Below, piece by piece: positions 34,767 through 46,988 of a stretch of 64,000 nucleotides of DNA. This DNA is from Paramarasmius palmivorus (Eukaryota; Basidiomycota; Agaricomycetes; Agaricales; Marasmiaceae). The notes under the pieces are model-generated. The model worked only from the letters and a program-made list of their open reading frames with translations. It did not search any database and was not told the origin of the DNA. How positions within the stretch are numbered: position 1 is the first letter of the stretch; the number at the start of each line of letters is the position of its first letter. The stretch covers positions 124,001-188,000 of the forward strand of contig JAYKXP010000011.1 of NCBI GenBank assembly GCA_037176845.1. Reading direction: 5' to 3'. The position numbers and the translations under genes are program-made.

Positions 34767-36332
34767 TCAGAGGGCGAATACATCAATGCTGTAGCAAGCA
34801 CTCTCGTCTTCATCCTCGTCATCATCTTCGTCTACTTCGGTGTCTTCCTCTTCCCAGGGTATTTCTTCATCGTCACGCATTCTCTATATATCAGTCAGTC
34901 AAAACATGTTTCTTTATGAATGACAATTAGACTAACTCTTCGGCCAAAAATTCGCCTGAAGCCGTCAATGACAACGAACTTGTGCGGCATTATTCCAACG
35001 TGCACTTCAACGCATTCCAACGCAGAAAGCACCGGACAAGCAAAAACCACGTCGTATTCAGCAGCTGCCTCGGGATCCTGTTGCATTGTTAGCTAATATT
35101 AAATAGAATTCGGAGCTGACTTGCCATTTCCCGTTCGCTGGCTTTGAAGAGTTCCGATGGTACCGAAAACGTGGCATGGTCAGCCCTTTTGATGCTTAGA
35201 ACGTTTCCGGATCTATCTTTGTCTTCCTGTAGCGTGGACATAGCTACATTCCCAAGGTCTATGAATTGCAACTTTGCCTTGGTTATGTTGAAACAGTGAC
35301 TAATCTGAGGTCCCCACAAATCCCAAGGCAAGACGTAAACCAGGCCATCGGCTCTGTACAGAGGTTTCCAGGACGCGATGATCCGAATGGTCCTAATGAG
35401 GTATTCGTGTAAAAAGATCCAATTGAAAACGTAGGGTTTGGTGTATATGCTCGTTCCATCGAAATAGTCGATATACAGTTGAACAATAACGATAGCTCCA
35501 GGCTTCTGTGCGCCCAATGTTGTCAGAGGTGTGAAATCAAGCGATCTGTGCGTCGAGTGCTTGAGAAGAGGCCGAGTGAGAGGAGGAAATTCAAGCGTCA
35601 TCCAACACTTCCAACTTTCTGCTGACTTGCCATAAGAACGCGGGTACCAAACATCGATGGCTAGGAAGTCGAAGTAGGACGTGACGATGATGTCCTCCGA
35701 AAGAAAGGTAAACGATTTCAACTTCTCGGACCTGGGGCTGGGCGACTTCTATATTACACATGTCAATTACGGTAACGATATTTTTTGGGGGGAAGCAGTA
35801 GCTCACAAGTATACACAGACCAGTTTTCCAGTTGTAAACCATGAGCTCGCCACCGAGGAGAATCCCAACCAGGTCACCAAAGATCGAGACCTGACCTATC
35901 TCTACCTGATCCAGCCGGTCGCCCTTGAGTGGCACGAATCCGAGATCAATTCGATGGCATGAAGGACTAACGTCTGGATGTTCGGCGCCAGAATTTGAAT
36001 CTTGTAGGTAGACGCAGCGGGAGTCTCCTACCTCCTCGTCGCTGTTCAATGAAACCTATCAGCACACTACACGAACCTTTCAGAAATATTACTCACCTGG
36101 CCACTATGGCCATCAACCTGGAACTCTCATCGACGGCAAAGGTAGTGAGAACTTCATCCTGTCGCAGTCTCAGCGGGAGCTCTTCGAGTAATTGGTTTGC
36201 AGAGTCAGGCGCACTTGGGATCAAGGCGCGACGGATTGTAGAGCCAAGTGAGTCGCCGATATAGATGCTGTTGGAAGTGGCCTGTGTTTCTCGGCTACTT
36301 GGGACATCGACTATGGTGGTGAGGCGTATCAT
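34767..36332 (-). CDS. F-box-type protein lacking its F-box
   Basis: Starts at the ATG at 36332 (MIRLTTIVDVPSSRETQATS). The rest matches the layout of the large mushroom F-box family after the F-box: DSSRLMAIVARVSL, a GDLVGILLGGELMVYNWKTG segment, DIIVTSYFDFLAIDVWYP, SWKPLYRADGLVYVLPWDLW followed by GPQ, DVVFACPVLSALECVEVHVG, then VVIDGFRRIFGRR and a very acidic C-terminus ending YSIDVFAL at 34767. Five or six introns. No LPxELLxxIF-type F-box is visible upstream before the divergent pseudouridine synthase begins, so the N-terminal adaptor part seems to be missing. It could be a truncated copy, or a protein that works without Skp1. Confidence 0.6.
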
Positions 36333-36764
36333 ATTGGGAACGTGTCGGGATAGTGGTCTATTAGCATTAGCTTCTTGAAGGGCTTATATACCAGGCAGCC
36401 AAAAAGACCAGTTACGGTCCCGGCACATTTGGGTCCCAGTCAAGGGCCTATTGTAACAGAAGCGGCCCAAAATACTTCCCAGGTTCTGTTCTATCACAGC
36501 TACCAATATCCTGCCAATACCAGGTTGACTGGCATGTACAGTGTTCGTGAGTGTAAGACAAGGATGAATTCGGAAACTGCCGTGGGCGAATCGATTTGAT
36601 ATCTTCGTCCTTTTTTTCCCATCATTGCCAACTTGAAATCTTCTTCACCTTCAACTCTGGCCAGCCAAGGAGTCACTAATATCCTCGCTCGTGTCAGAGT
36701 GGTCAGGGCACCCTCAACAGTCCCAGTCGCAGAGCAATTCAAGCACGCCATCGCCTGCCTTATC
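36333..36764. promoter_or_regulatory. Divergent intergenic region
   Basis: 432 bp between the starts of the F-box-type gene (-) and the pseudouridine synthase (+). It must hold both promoters. An in-frame extension of the synthase upstream of 36765 has no ATG. Confidence 0.4.
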
Positions 36765-39000
36765 ATGACCTCGTTGGGAGCTGCACCACCGCTTTCTGTG
36801 AACAAGGCGGCCCCTGGACTCAAAAAGATACCTGCTTATTGGTATCCATATACCACTTATGCCAAGGAAAGATGGTTAGGGAGAGAATTGCTAGAGGTTG
36901 TATCGACAGAGTTTAGGGATAGATCTATGGAATACTATGTGCGTGCATTTTTTTTTTCTTTGAAAGGTAAATGCTGAGGTGTCTATAAAGAGATACGCTT
37001 TGGAATCCGGAGTCACTACAATTAATGGAGAGACCGCAAAACCGGATACCATAATACAGAATGGAGACCGAATTGAGTATGCATGGTCCATACCCATTGG
37101 ACAGAGCGTTGACCGGGACTTTTTCAGAAATGTTGTTCATCGTCACGAACCGCCTGTTACCGCTACCCCTGTGAAAGTTCTTCAAGAAGACAAAGACCGC
37201 GAATTTTTGGTCGTGGATAAACCAGGAAGCATCGTTCGTCCGTCTTGCTCCTCAATCTCGGCGTTCACTCAAACTGACTCATGGCTCATCTTAGCCTGTT
37301 CATGCATGTGGAAGATATCATCGGAATACGCTGGTCGCCATATTGAACCATGATTTTGGATATGAGAAGGTGTACAGTAAGCATCTCTTTTGCAACCCGG
37401 CTGCTAAGTGTTGACCTTTCTGCTTAGCTGTGAACAGGCTCGATAGATTAACATCTGGCTTAATGATAATACCGACATCTGCAACCTGTGCACGCAAATT
37501 GACAGAAGAATTTGTCTCCGGGACCGTGAGGAAGGAGTACGTCGCGAGATGCATTGGGAAGTTCCCCGAGTACGTGTTCAAGATCTTTGATACTTAGCAG
37601 CCGCACTCAACGCTTTGCTAGAGGAGAAGTCGTTTGCGAAGAGCCTCTGCTCACCGTTGATCGTCAAATGGGATTAAATATTGTTCATCCAGAAGGAAAG
37701 GTACATATACCCGTTAGAGCTTCCAGTGGCTCATCATTGATTTCATAAAAGCCAGCAAAAACTATATTCCAGCTAATCCGCTACGATGCAAATACTGACA
37801 CAAGTGTCGTGCATTGTACGTTTATTCCTCGTTACTACGATTCCTATGTACTAATGCGTAAGATATAGGCAAGCCAATGACCGGCCGCTGTGCGTAGTCG
37901 CCACTTTAACAAATGCTACAGGAGCTGATATCATTTTCAGCACATCAAATCAGAGTTCACCTACAGTACCTAGGTCATCCCATCGCCAATGACCCAGTCT
38001 ACTCTGAGACCAGGATCTGGGTACTTCTATTTACTATACAACGAAGCGACTTCTACTCACAGCTACTTAGGGTGACAAACTTGGCAGAGGAGGAATTGAT
38101 ATAATACCAAGTGACGAACGCTCTGCGCCCAAACCGCCTGAACATCTCGCAGAGCACGGAAACTCTGAATCCCTTTCACGGCCATCTGGGAGTGATGACG
38201 GCGAAGAGTCTGCGAAAACCGGGAAGAAACTGCTGCCTCGAGAGACAGGCGAGGATATTGGGATGGGCTCGCCGGTACCGCTTTCGAGCGAGGCAGTTGG
38301 TGTTATTACGCGGCTAAGAAATATGAAGGTAAGCTTAACCCCCCTTCAGAGCTTTCGTTGTTGACTTGTGGCTCCATAGGACGAAGCTGAAGACTGGAGC
38401 CGCTGGAGGGACGTCATATTCAAAGCTAAAGGAACGTTGCGAGCACCCCGCGAGTTGGCTTTAAAGAAACCACCACCAAGGAACAAGAGGCAAAAGTCGA
38501 AGGGAGAGTTCATAAATGAGCAACTGAACAAGTATATGGGCGCTATGAGCGTCAAGGAGCCAGGAACGGAACCCACTTCTGAATTACCCAGCGAAGTGAC
38601 CACTCCTCTGGTTCACGAGGCTGACGAACAGCCTATTTCGGAACCCACTGCGACTTCCGTCGCGCAATCCCAGGATCCCACTCAACTCACAATCCCAGAA
38701 GCACTTGAACGTGCTCGCCATGTCATTGCTTCCTCTACCGATCCAAACGGCAATCCAACTGAAGACGCGACCGCGGTGCCTGTCGACGAATCGGTGAAGT
38801 TAGATCAAGTTGTAGAGGAGAGTCAGGGCGGTGAAAAACAGCTATATTGTCCTGAATGTTACCTTCCCTTACACCCAGACCCAAAACCGGAAAGTCTGTA
38901 CATTTTCTTGCACGCGCTGAGATACACAACGAGTTTAGGTACTTTTGAGACGGAGATGCCGGAATGGAGCACTGAGGGATGGGAGTGGGATAGAAACTGA
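36765..39000 (+). CDS. RluA-family pseudouridine synthase (Pus9/Rib2-like)
   Basis: Isomerises uridine to pseudouridine, most likely U32 of tRNAs judging by the subfamily. Starts at the ATG at 36765 ([20 protein letters not shown]). An S4-like N-terminal part contains [20 protein letters not shown]. The catalytic domain follows: [17 protein letters not shown], the catalytic Asp in [50 protein letters not shown], and [20 protein letters not shown], where most relatives have Thr instead of Ser. Eight or more short introns keep the frame. A long charged and Pro-rich C-terminal extension follows, with [20 protein letters not shown] and a conserved-looking end ([16 protein letters not shown]) at 39000. 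No deaminase domain of Rib2 is seen. Confidence 0.88.
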
Positions 39001-42000
39001 AATCTTCTAGTACGTTGCACGAGGGGTGGTCTTGATAGTTAATGTCGTCGTCGTAGTCTTGTTTCGCAGTCATAAATCGCTCAAGCAAACATGCATGGAT
39101 TGGCGAGCTTCTGAGAATCACCAAAATTTGTTTGGCAGTCGGCACCTTCATTTTCTCCCGACGGACCACCAACGAATGCGAAAAAATGGCCTCTCCTCCA
39201 GAGGCTGTACCCAAGCCTTATATACATGGACCAAAGTTGGATAGAACATTAAGCATCTCTCCCCGGTAGCTACTACAATGTCATGTATACAAAACAGACC
39301 TTTCATCATCTGTTGTCTGAACACCCGTGGTGTGAATCGTCGAATATATATCGAAAGCTCCTTTCCCGGCTTTATCCCCTCGCACTAACTCATTGTACAA
39401 TTCCAATAGCAAGTAGCTACGCATCCTTGTAACGACTCCAGCGTCGTCGGGGCTCAATGTAGTGTCCGTTCTTCCTCTTTACCCATTTGACATCCGACTG
39501 ACTGATATTCCTTTCATTCGGTTGCACCATGACTTTTTCTTTATCGGTCTCTCAGATTCTATAGCAAAGATTTTGCATGATGGTACAAGCGGATCTTCAC
39601 AAAACTACGCGTTCCAGCAAAATGATATCGATATCGACAAACTGGAAACCCGTGTCTTGTTCCACTACCTTCAAGTCCCCCCTCCATTCCAGTACTCGCT
39701 AAATCTTCCAAAGTGTGACGGTAGTGTCACTACCAAATGCCTTCTTTGCGCCCGGGGCTGACTGGGGATATGGTAAAAAAGTGATACCTTGGTTTTGACG
39801 CTACGTGATGACATATCATCTTGACACATGCCATTCGGAATGCTCCGAGTCCGAAGTGGCATACCAAGTGGCCCGACGAACCTCCCAAATTGTGCATGAA
39901 CAGTCAGTACGGACGTAATTGTCGTGTTGGGGGACAACGTATAGTCCAGAGTGGCCTGAGTAGCTGATCGTCAACGCAATGCTCAGGCTCCACCTTTGCA
40001 GTAGTACACACCTAACGCTGAAGTCCTCTGCATTCAGAACAGCGCCCAAGTCATTCTGATGGCCTATCTTGTAGTCAGGTTCCTCCCTCGCCGTAGTCTA
40101 GGTTCCTAGGCTCTACGCTGGCATTAGCTGCATTTCGACAACGTCAATTTGACGGTGGTTGGTGCTTGATGTGACCTAAGTTCTATGCCCACGACTGACT
40201 ATCGTCCTTGAAGAGAAGGGATTTAGCGGATACTTAATGGGAGGACCATGGCAGCGTGAAGGAAAGCTGGGCCTCGTGCACGTGGGAACGTGCTTTCGGA
40301 ACGACCGCCAAGTGGAGCGACAATAGAATGACGATGATCATGATGTATGTGCACGACTCCCAGCAACTGGAAAGGCGCAGGGGATACTGTAGGAATACGG
40401 AATCGACGCCAATGTGACAGTCGAATGCTGGCCACATTTGCACCTCGCATGTGCTGGTCTTGACCCCAGAAATCCCTCTTGCAGCTTTCGCGGCTAGCTA
40501 TATTACAAAGAATAAGAGATAAAAACCAAAGAGTCCTTGGGCGAGACTTACTACTCAAGATGGATAGGGACGTTTCCCTCGAGCGGAGGATTCCATCCAG
40601 TCCCAATCTTGGCACGCGCTGGAGTCTGCCCGCTGGGCTGACCACGTTCTATATCCAATGTGTTGCAGCTCTAGGAGTAGCCGTAAATGTGGGTGTGTGC
40701 ACCAGTAAAATGCATTCATCAATATGCAAGACTGAGTCCAATGCTACATGAGCGACTTCTGGTGCGGCCAATCTTATCCTATGACAATGATGGGCACAAT
40801 GATACGGGAGAAAGTGTGGAATAGCTTCAAAACTTGGCTGCGACTTCTCTATAACTCATTCCGACGTGGCGAAGGATGTAGACTGGGAACATTGGTCGAG
40901 ATGAAGATGCGAGTTAATAGTTATTTCCAGAGTATCTGGGCTGTCCTACATGTAAGAACATAGTATTGCATACAGGAAATCAGTAAACGCACCACTTCCA
41001 CCTTTTCCCTATTCCAGCGCCGTTGTCTACGGAACACCGCGTGTCGAGACATGCACAGGACCACTAGGGTGGCATTGTCGCTTCGCTGACTTAGCCACTC
41101 TCAATGCATGGTTGAGTTCATGTATTAACTCTTTGCGGCGATACGGGCTGTTCGCTAGAACGTCAAAGATAAGTAATGAATATTTAAGATTGAGAACACA
41201 CTTGCGAATAATCTTGCGCAGGCTCTTGCATCGTACTCGGCACATGTCGTGGTTAAGTGTTATCGTCGTCTTATCAAACGCCCTCGTGGAGCCTCCATCT
41301 CACTACAAGTCACTAAACAACGAAATGAATGGGGCCAGACTCCAGTAATCTGCGCCTTGCGCTTTTCTGAATCCTGAGCTAGTTCGAGATAAGCTGCTAC
41401 AAAGTGGGGAGAGGAGGAAGGAGAGGGGAAAATACCAGCGAGTGGGTGAGACAAGCCTAAGGTCCGAAAGACTGGGAAGGAGACGTCCCGAAGACGTCCA
41501 CGCGATTTGGAGTCACAAACATTGACACATTGTCTTCGGCCTCTTCTTTCTACCACAATCTCAAGCAACGGCATAATGCAAAGGCTCAGCTCAATCAGAG
41601 TATAAGATGGAATTTTTGGCCTAGCTGAGTGCTGGTACACTGTTGAACTATCCAACGAGGTACGGGGGTATTGTCTGCCTAGGAAAGACTATTGTTGAAC
41701 GGTCACTATAACCAGCGAGCTCTCGATGCCTTGAGACTTGAAAGGGCCATTCTCGCCATTCCCAAGATCTCCAAGCTCGAAGAGTCAACAAAGTGTGTCC
41801 ATCTAGAGTGTGTTCGCAGATATGGCGAACGGGGTCCACAAAAACTTTTCTCTCAGAGTCATGTCCAATTTGATGTCTCTATCACTCTCAAAATGAATGG
41901 CAGTTGTCGCCTACAAGAAATTGAAGCCAAGAGCCGGTCGAGGGAGCATAGCCAAGAAGAATTATCATAGAACACCTCGTTAGTGTCATGTCTTGACTTG

Positions 42001-43375
42001 GCTGGGTTGCTAGTTTTGCTTACCTCTCTAAGTACCCACAGGTTCAAGTTGTAATCGGTTGAACCAGACCTCTGGCTTATCCACCCATCACCTGCTTTAG
42101 CTGTGCAGAACACATGGACAACAAACGGAATGCGGGATATCTGGTTCGCACACTACATGGATTCTGCCGATCTTCTACGTTGTAGACTTGAATGGGGTAA
42201 ATTTCTTTGTCATTAGTGACATAGTGCCTAACATAATTATTCAGTCTGCGGGGCGCTCAATTGAGATCGTGAAGAGAAGTGTTCTCACTTTGACGAGGAA
42301 AGAGCCCCGAATGGTCCCTGTGGTGTAGCACTCCCAACTCCCCAACTCCATCATCGTTCAATATCAATCTAGGAATGACCAGAAAAGTCGAGAAAGAACA
42401 TCATCTGAGAGAGAGTGAGGAGACCAAAGGGTCTCTTGTGCCAGGGTCAGGTAGTGGGCATTGAGTGAGCATTGGCGTATGGAGGAAGAACCTTGCTCAC
42501 TTTGTCCGATGCAAGTAGCCCATAATAAAATGACGGTTTGCGGCACCACCTCCATCCTAGGTTCTGCGTCTTCCGCTCCTTTCCCCAGACATGGCCTATC
42601 AATATCCCTTCCTTCCGCTGTCCATGTTGCGTTTCATCGTGTCGCCACTCATAAGACTCCGAGTCCCTTTCGGTCTTGGGAGGAATGTAGTATGCGATGG
42701 ACGAGTTTTCGTGTTGCCGTCCCGGTATGCTCCTCGTAGGTTCCTGGTGATGCTGGCGTGGGGGTCAACCAAAAAACAACAGGGCTTCATTTCGGCGGGA
42801 TCCATGCACATGGGTCGTAGAAGTGGGTCGTACGTGGGTGTATCTACACTTCGTGAGGAATAGATGTAAGGTGCAAGCGGCAGGGGCGGTATCGCGGCAC
42901 CTTCAAAAAAGGAAAGGTGAGAGCCAACATCAACGACCATAATATTCCTGGTAACGGTGTACTGGTGACTCTACCGTTCAGGCAGCTGTCGGAGTCGCTC
43001 ATCTATGACGGGTATCATTTCATGGAGTATATGATGGCGAGGAGGGCTCCGGTGACATGCGTAGCGACATCAGCTGGTAAGGATTTTCTTCTTCGAAGAG
43101 TATTTGGCTGCTAAACATATACCCCCGACTGCAAATCGTGGTTGGTGTTCAGGGTCTTTTTCTGTTGCCAGCATCCCAATAGGACCCGTAGGTCGACTGA
43201 AGATATGCGGGGTACCCTGAGCACGTTTCGACGAGAACATGGCTTTTGGAGGCAATTCAACAAACTTGCCTGTTCTCGCACATTCGCCCCGTGCTTTGTG
43301 AGAAAACCTAATCCAAGCGTAAACAAAAGGTATTCTTCATAATAAGGTTATCAACGATCCCAGATTTCTCAAGCA
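39001..43375. other. 4.4-kb stretch without a supportable gene
   Basis: Frames up to about 140 codons occur on both strands (for example 40223-40645 and 41260-41655 on the minus strand, 41692-41970 on the plus). None has a family motif or coherent exon joining, and several overlap each other. No terminal repeats, reverse transcriptase or transposase motifs were seen. It may be old decayed sequence or hold non-coding genes. Confidence 0.5.
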
Positions 43376-44549
43376 ATGTCTTTCCAGCACATCGATTCAG
43401 AGCACAGTCTCGGCGTTTCAGTTGAACAGTACGTCTCATTAGCCGGATATCGTCCATTAAGATCTTGCTCAACGAGTTTCTAACAGGATCCCATACTTTG
43501 GAGACGCGGCCAACGCTTATCCAGGCGGTGTAGTATGATCATCTCATTCTTTGCGAGGATTAAAACTGATCGAGCTTTCTCTAGATCGAGCCTCCAGCGA
43601 TTTCGGTTCCTGTGAGTCCGACGTTCGGACCGACCACTGGCCAAGGCGAGAGACCCCCAGCAGATACCATCCTTTTCTCCAGCGATTTTGTCATGTTTCA
43701 CGTCGACGAATCTACCCTTCTACAATTCTCCGATAACAACTTCAGGGGCCTACTCCCTTTTCTCGGTCAAGATGAAGCGAGTCGAATGCTATTCTTCCAC
43801 GATATCCTCTCTTCGGAGCTGGAGATTGCTCTGAAAGCAATATACAAGATGCCTGCGACGATAGCGAGCACAGCAGGTGGAGGTAATCTGGAGGAGCTCT
43901 GGCTTCTCGCAAAGGGAATCGGTTGGCTACCCACGTTTGGGATCCCTGCTAAAGTTGTTGTCCTACCCAATACCGATATTTTTACCCTAATCTTGTCGTA
44001 TGCGCCACTTCATCCTATGGAAACATACACTGTCGCAGGGTCCCATGATTTAGAGCAATTGGCTGCGGCCGTTTCGCCACACACCCTACCACTGGAGCTC
44101 TCGAGGGTTACAGAAGAACTGGGCGAGCAGATGGGTTGGAAGTATATGTTGCGACTGTTTCGCTTACACATGAATCGGCGAACCACTCTCATGAACCTGC
44201 TAGCCCCAGCTCCGGATATTCATCATCCTATACGGAATTGTGATTTCGACGACCAAAAGGAGTTAAAAGGCAAGTGGAGTATGGCGGTTGCATCTTTGAC
44301 CTGGGAAATTCGAGCAGGTGAGCAAGCCATTCTATCTAGTTTATGGAAAGATTTGAATTCGGCTCGTTAGATACGCCCACAAGTCTCATTCGAGAGATGA
44401 TAGAGAGACATACGGGTGATATTGTTTGCAAAAAGTGTATCGAGGCAAGAGATAATCGTCTAAATACCATCCTCAGGGAATGGTCTATGTCAGTAGTAGG
44501 TCATATTCCCGGTGTTTGTGGATGCGCTTTGACGTCAGTACCTATATAG
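43376..44549 (+). CDS. BTB-like protein, tandem copy 1
   Basis: First of two tandem paralogs (the other at 45685-46917). The ATG at 43376 starts MSFQHIDSEHSLGVSVEQ. Two short exons lead to IEPPAISVPVSPTFGPTTGQ. A BTB-like fold follows (TILFSSDFVMFHVDESTLLQ, FSDNNFRGLLP, LSSELEIALKAIYKMPA), then a long helical part (NLEELWLLAKGIGWLPTFGI, LEQLAAAVSPHTLPLELSRV). After the last intron comes a Cys-pair segment, DIVCKKCIEARDNRLNTILR. The end at 44549 is uncertain because GTAGGT after EWSMSV could be a donor to a further exon. Likely protein-protein interaction; function unknown. Confidence 0.7.
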
Positions 44550-45684
44550 AGGTCCATTTAAAACCTCCGTGCGTTTTAACGTGAATCAGACATGATTTTC
44601 ATACTTTTTCTGTCTCGGGTCGTTGTATAGTAAGTGCAAGTCGTTTCGAATACAATGCATTTGGAAGTACAAAGCAAAGTCAAAATTAGACGGTGATCCC
44701 GAGTGCAAAGTAAATGTTATTCCGAATACCGAGTACTAAGACACCGATTTCTCCCACTTATAGTCGTGCACTGAGTGACCCCATCACAATACGAGTGACG
44801 ACGCGAAAATCGAAGAGTTTGCTATCCCGACGAGAATGACCTGCTCTCAGGTTTAGTCAGGTACGGTATCAATGCACAACATCTACCTGACGCGCCCGTT
44901 GATCCCTCAGGCTTCTAGATAACATTGGCTTAGGAACGGCATCTTTCCGAACGACTTCTTGCCCTGCATTGGCCTTCAGCGCTCCCTGTTTCTTTCATAT
45001 GCTTTGCGCCGTGTTCTATTTCCGCCTGTTTCGACATACCCTTCGCGGTCCCTTCCTCCTTCAGATGTTTTTGGGCTGGTCGCGTGGTTAATTTGGCCGC
45101 TGCGATACGGGTCTTCTAAGGGCAGGGGTTTGGCATGGTAGGGCCATTTGTAACTAGTAGGGTTGCCAGGACGAAACTGACTCGAGAAGCAAGTGGCAAA
45201 GGTGTCCGAGCAAGGAATCCGAAGAGGAATGTGGCCATACGAGGGGTTTCCACTGCTATATATGTTGCATGCGCCCTCGTTATCGACAACGGCTAGAGAT
45301 CGTTGTGAATATTGCATCAAATAACAATGATGAGGACGTTACATACCGAGTTGGTAGATTTGTCCGATTCACACTCCTTTCTCATCGTCTCCCACTTTTC
45401 GCCCAACCAACCTGACGATTTGCCCTTCTACCCATGGAATATGCACCGCAACTTGACCGCAGCCCAGTCCTTGACGCCTTTCGCTGGATTCCCTCGGAAA
45501 TTGTTCCGTGTTTGTTGCCGAGACGGTATAGAGAAGTTCTCGTCATGAGAGTCCAGTAAATGGAGGCCTCCCCCTTTAACCGACTACGAACTCACTTTCG
45601 AACCTTTTTCTCACAAAGCACGGGGCAACCCGCTAACTTTAAGTCAGTATCAAGCTATCAGCATTTTCGCAGGTTACTCAAGTC
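44550..45684. other. Intergenic between the BTB-like copies
   Basis: About 1.1 kb without coherent coding sequence; presumably the promoter of copy 2. No repeats or mobile-element ends recognised. Confidence 0.5.
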
Positions 45685-46917
45685 ATGTCTTCTCAGCGCA
45701 TACCAGGACAAGAGTCTCGCGATCCAGATCGGCAGTACGTTTGACTGACTGGAAATCAGCCGAGCTTGACTGGATTTGTTGATAGGGCGGAGGGGTCAAG
45801 GGGAGCCGTTGATGCTGGAATTAGCATCCTAGTGAGTCGCCTTTTTTTGTTTTGGATGCGTGAGACTCACCTGTTCCTTCTTAGAGCAGACCCGTAACGA
45901 TTCAGACCCCAGTTTCTGCAAATTTTGGACCAAACGCCCTCACAAGGCCCGTGGCAGACGTGATACTTCTATCTAAGGATTCCGTATCGTTCTACGTGGA
46001 TGAATACAGCCTTCTCCTCTTTTCTACCAACAATTTCAACGGTTTGCTCCCTATTCTCGACCAGGGACCAGAGGATCGGTTGATCTTCCTCCATGATCTT
46101 CACTCTTCCAAGCTGGATATCGCACTCCAGGCTATTTACAAAATTCCCGCAACATCAGTGAGCGCTACAGGCGGAGGCAACCTCGAAGAGCTGGAGCTAC
46201 TCGCTCGAGGAGTTGGTTGGCTGGCGACATTCGGGATACCTGCTAGATTGGTCGTCTTGCCATATACGCATATCTTTGATCGAATCTTGTCGTTCGCGCC
46301 GCTGTATCCACTGGTATCATATGCGATTGCAGGTCACCACGAATTGGAGGAGTTGGCCATAGCCGTTTCACCGCACACCCTGCCAGTGGAGTTATCGAAT
46401 GTCACAGAGGAACTCGCGGAGCAGATGGGAGTCAAATATCTGAGGCGCCTCTTTCGCCTCCAGCTGGATAGACAAGATATCCTTATGGGCCTGTTGAGAC
46501 CGGAACCCGAGATTCATACCCCAACTCAGCAGTGCAGTTTAGAAGACCAAAGGGTGTTGAAGACGAAGTGGGACATGGCGATTTCATCCTTGGTTCGGGT
46601 AGTCAGGGCAGGTGAGCGAAGGTGTACTTATTGCGGCAGACAAGAACGGCACTGACGTTAAGATTATCGTCCCAGACACAACGACGAATCTCATTCGGGA
46701 GGTAGTAACGACCTTTACGAGTGATGTGGCTTGCGAAAACTGCCTCAGAGCTAGAGATACCCGTTTGAATACCATTCTCACTGAATGGTCCATGTCACTA
46801 GTAAGTCTATTCCGCATGTCACTGGCCCGCTATGATGGTAATTTTCATTCAGAGGACCATCTGATACTTTACTATATCTGTTTCTCATCCCTCTGCCGTA
46901 TTTTTCATAGCAAATGA
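45685..46917 (+). CDS. BTB-like protein, tandem copy 2
   Basis: The ATG at 45685 starts MSSQRIPGQESRDPDRQAEG. Exon layout and sequence follow copy 1: SRPVTIQTPVSANFGPN, VILLSKDSVSFYVDEYSLLL, FSTNNFNGLLPILDQGPE, LDIALQAIYKIPA, NLEELELLARGVGWLATFGI, and the Cys pair in DVACENCLRARDTRLNTILT. The copies are collinear throughout. The last exon reads through to a hydrophobic tail (YYICFSSLCRIFHSK) at 46917; if GTAAGT after EWSMSL is used as a donor, that tail is intronic. Convergent with the calpain-like gene whose stop is 72 nt away. Confidence 0.7.
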
Positions 46918-46988
46918 TAGTAACATTGTACATCTAGGGATTCCGAGGTTACGTAAAATAAAAGACGACATTCAGCACACCGATCTAT

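Noticed and set aside
36500..36823. Minus-strand frame of 107 codons
   Set aside because: Antisense to the first exon of the pseudouridine synthase; no motif of its own.
40223..42940. Several 90-140-codon frames on both strands (40223-40645, 41260-41655, 42599-42940)
   Set aside because: They overlap each other or antisense frames, show no domain or exon joining, and are within chance for this length.
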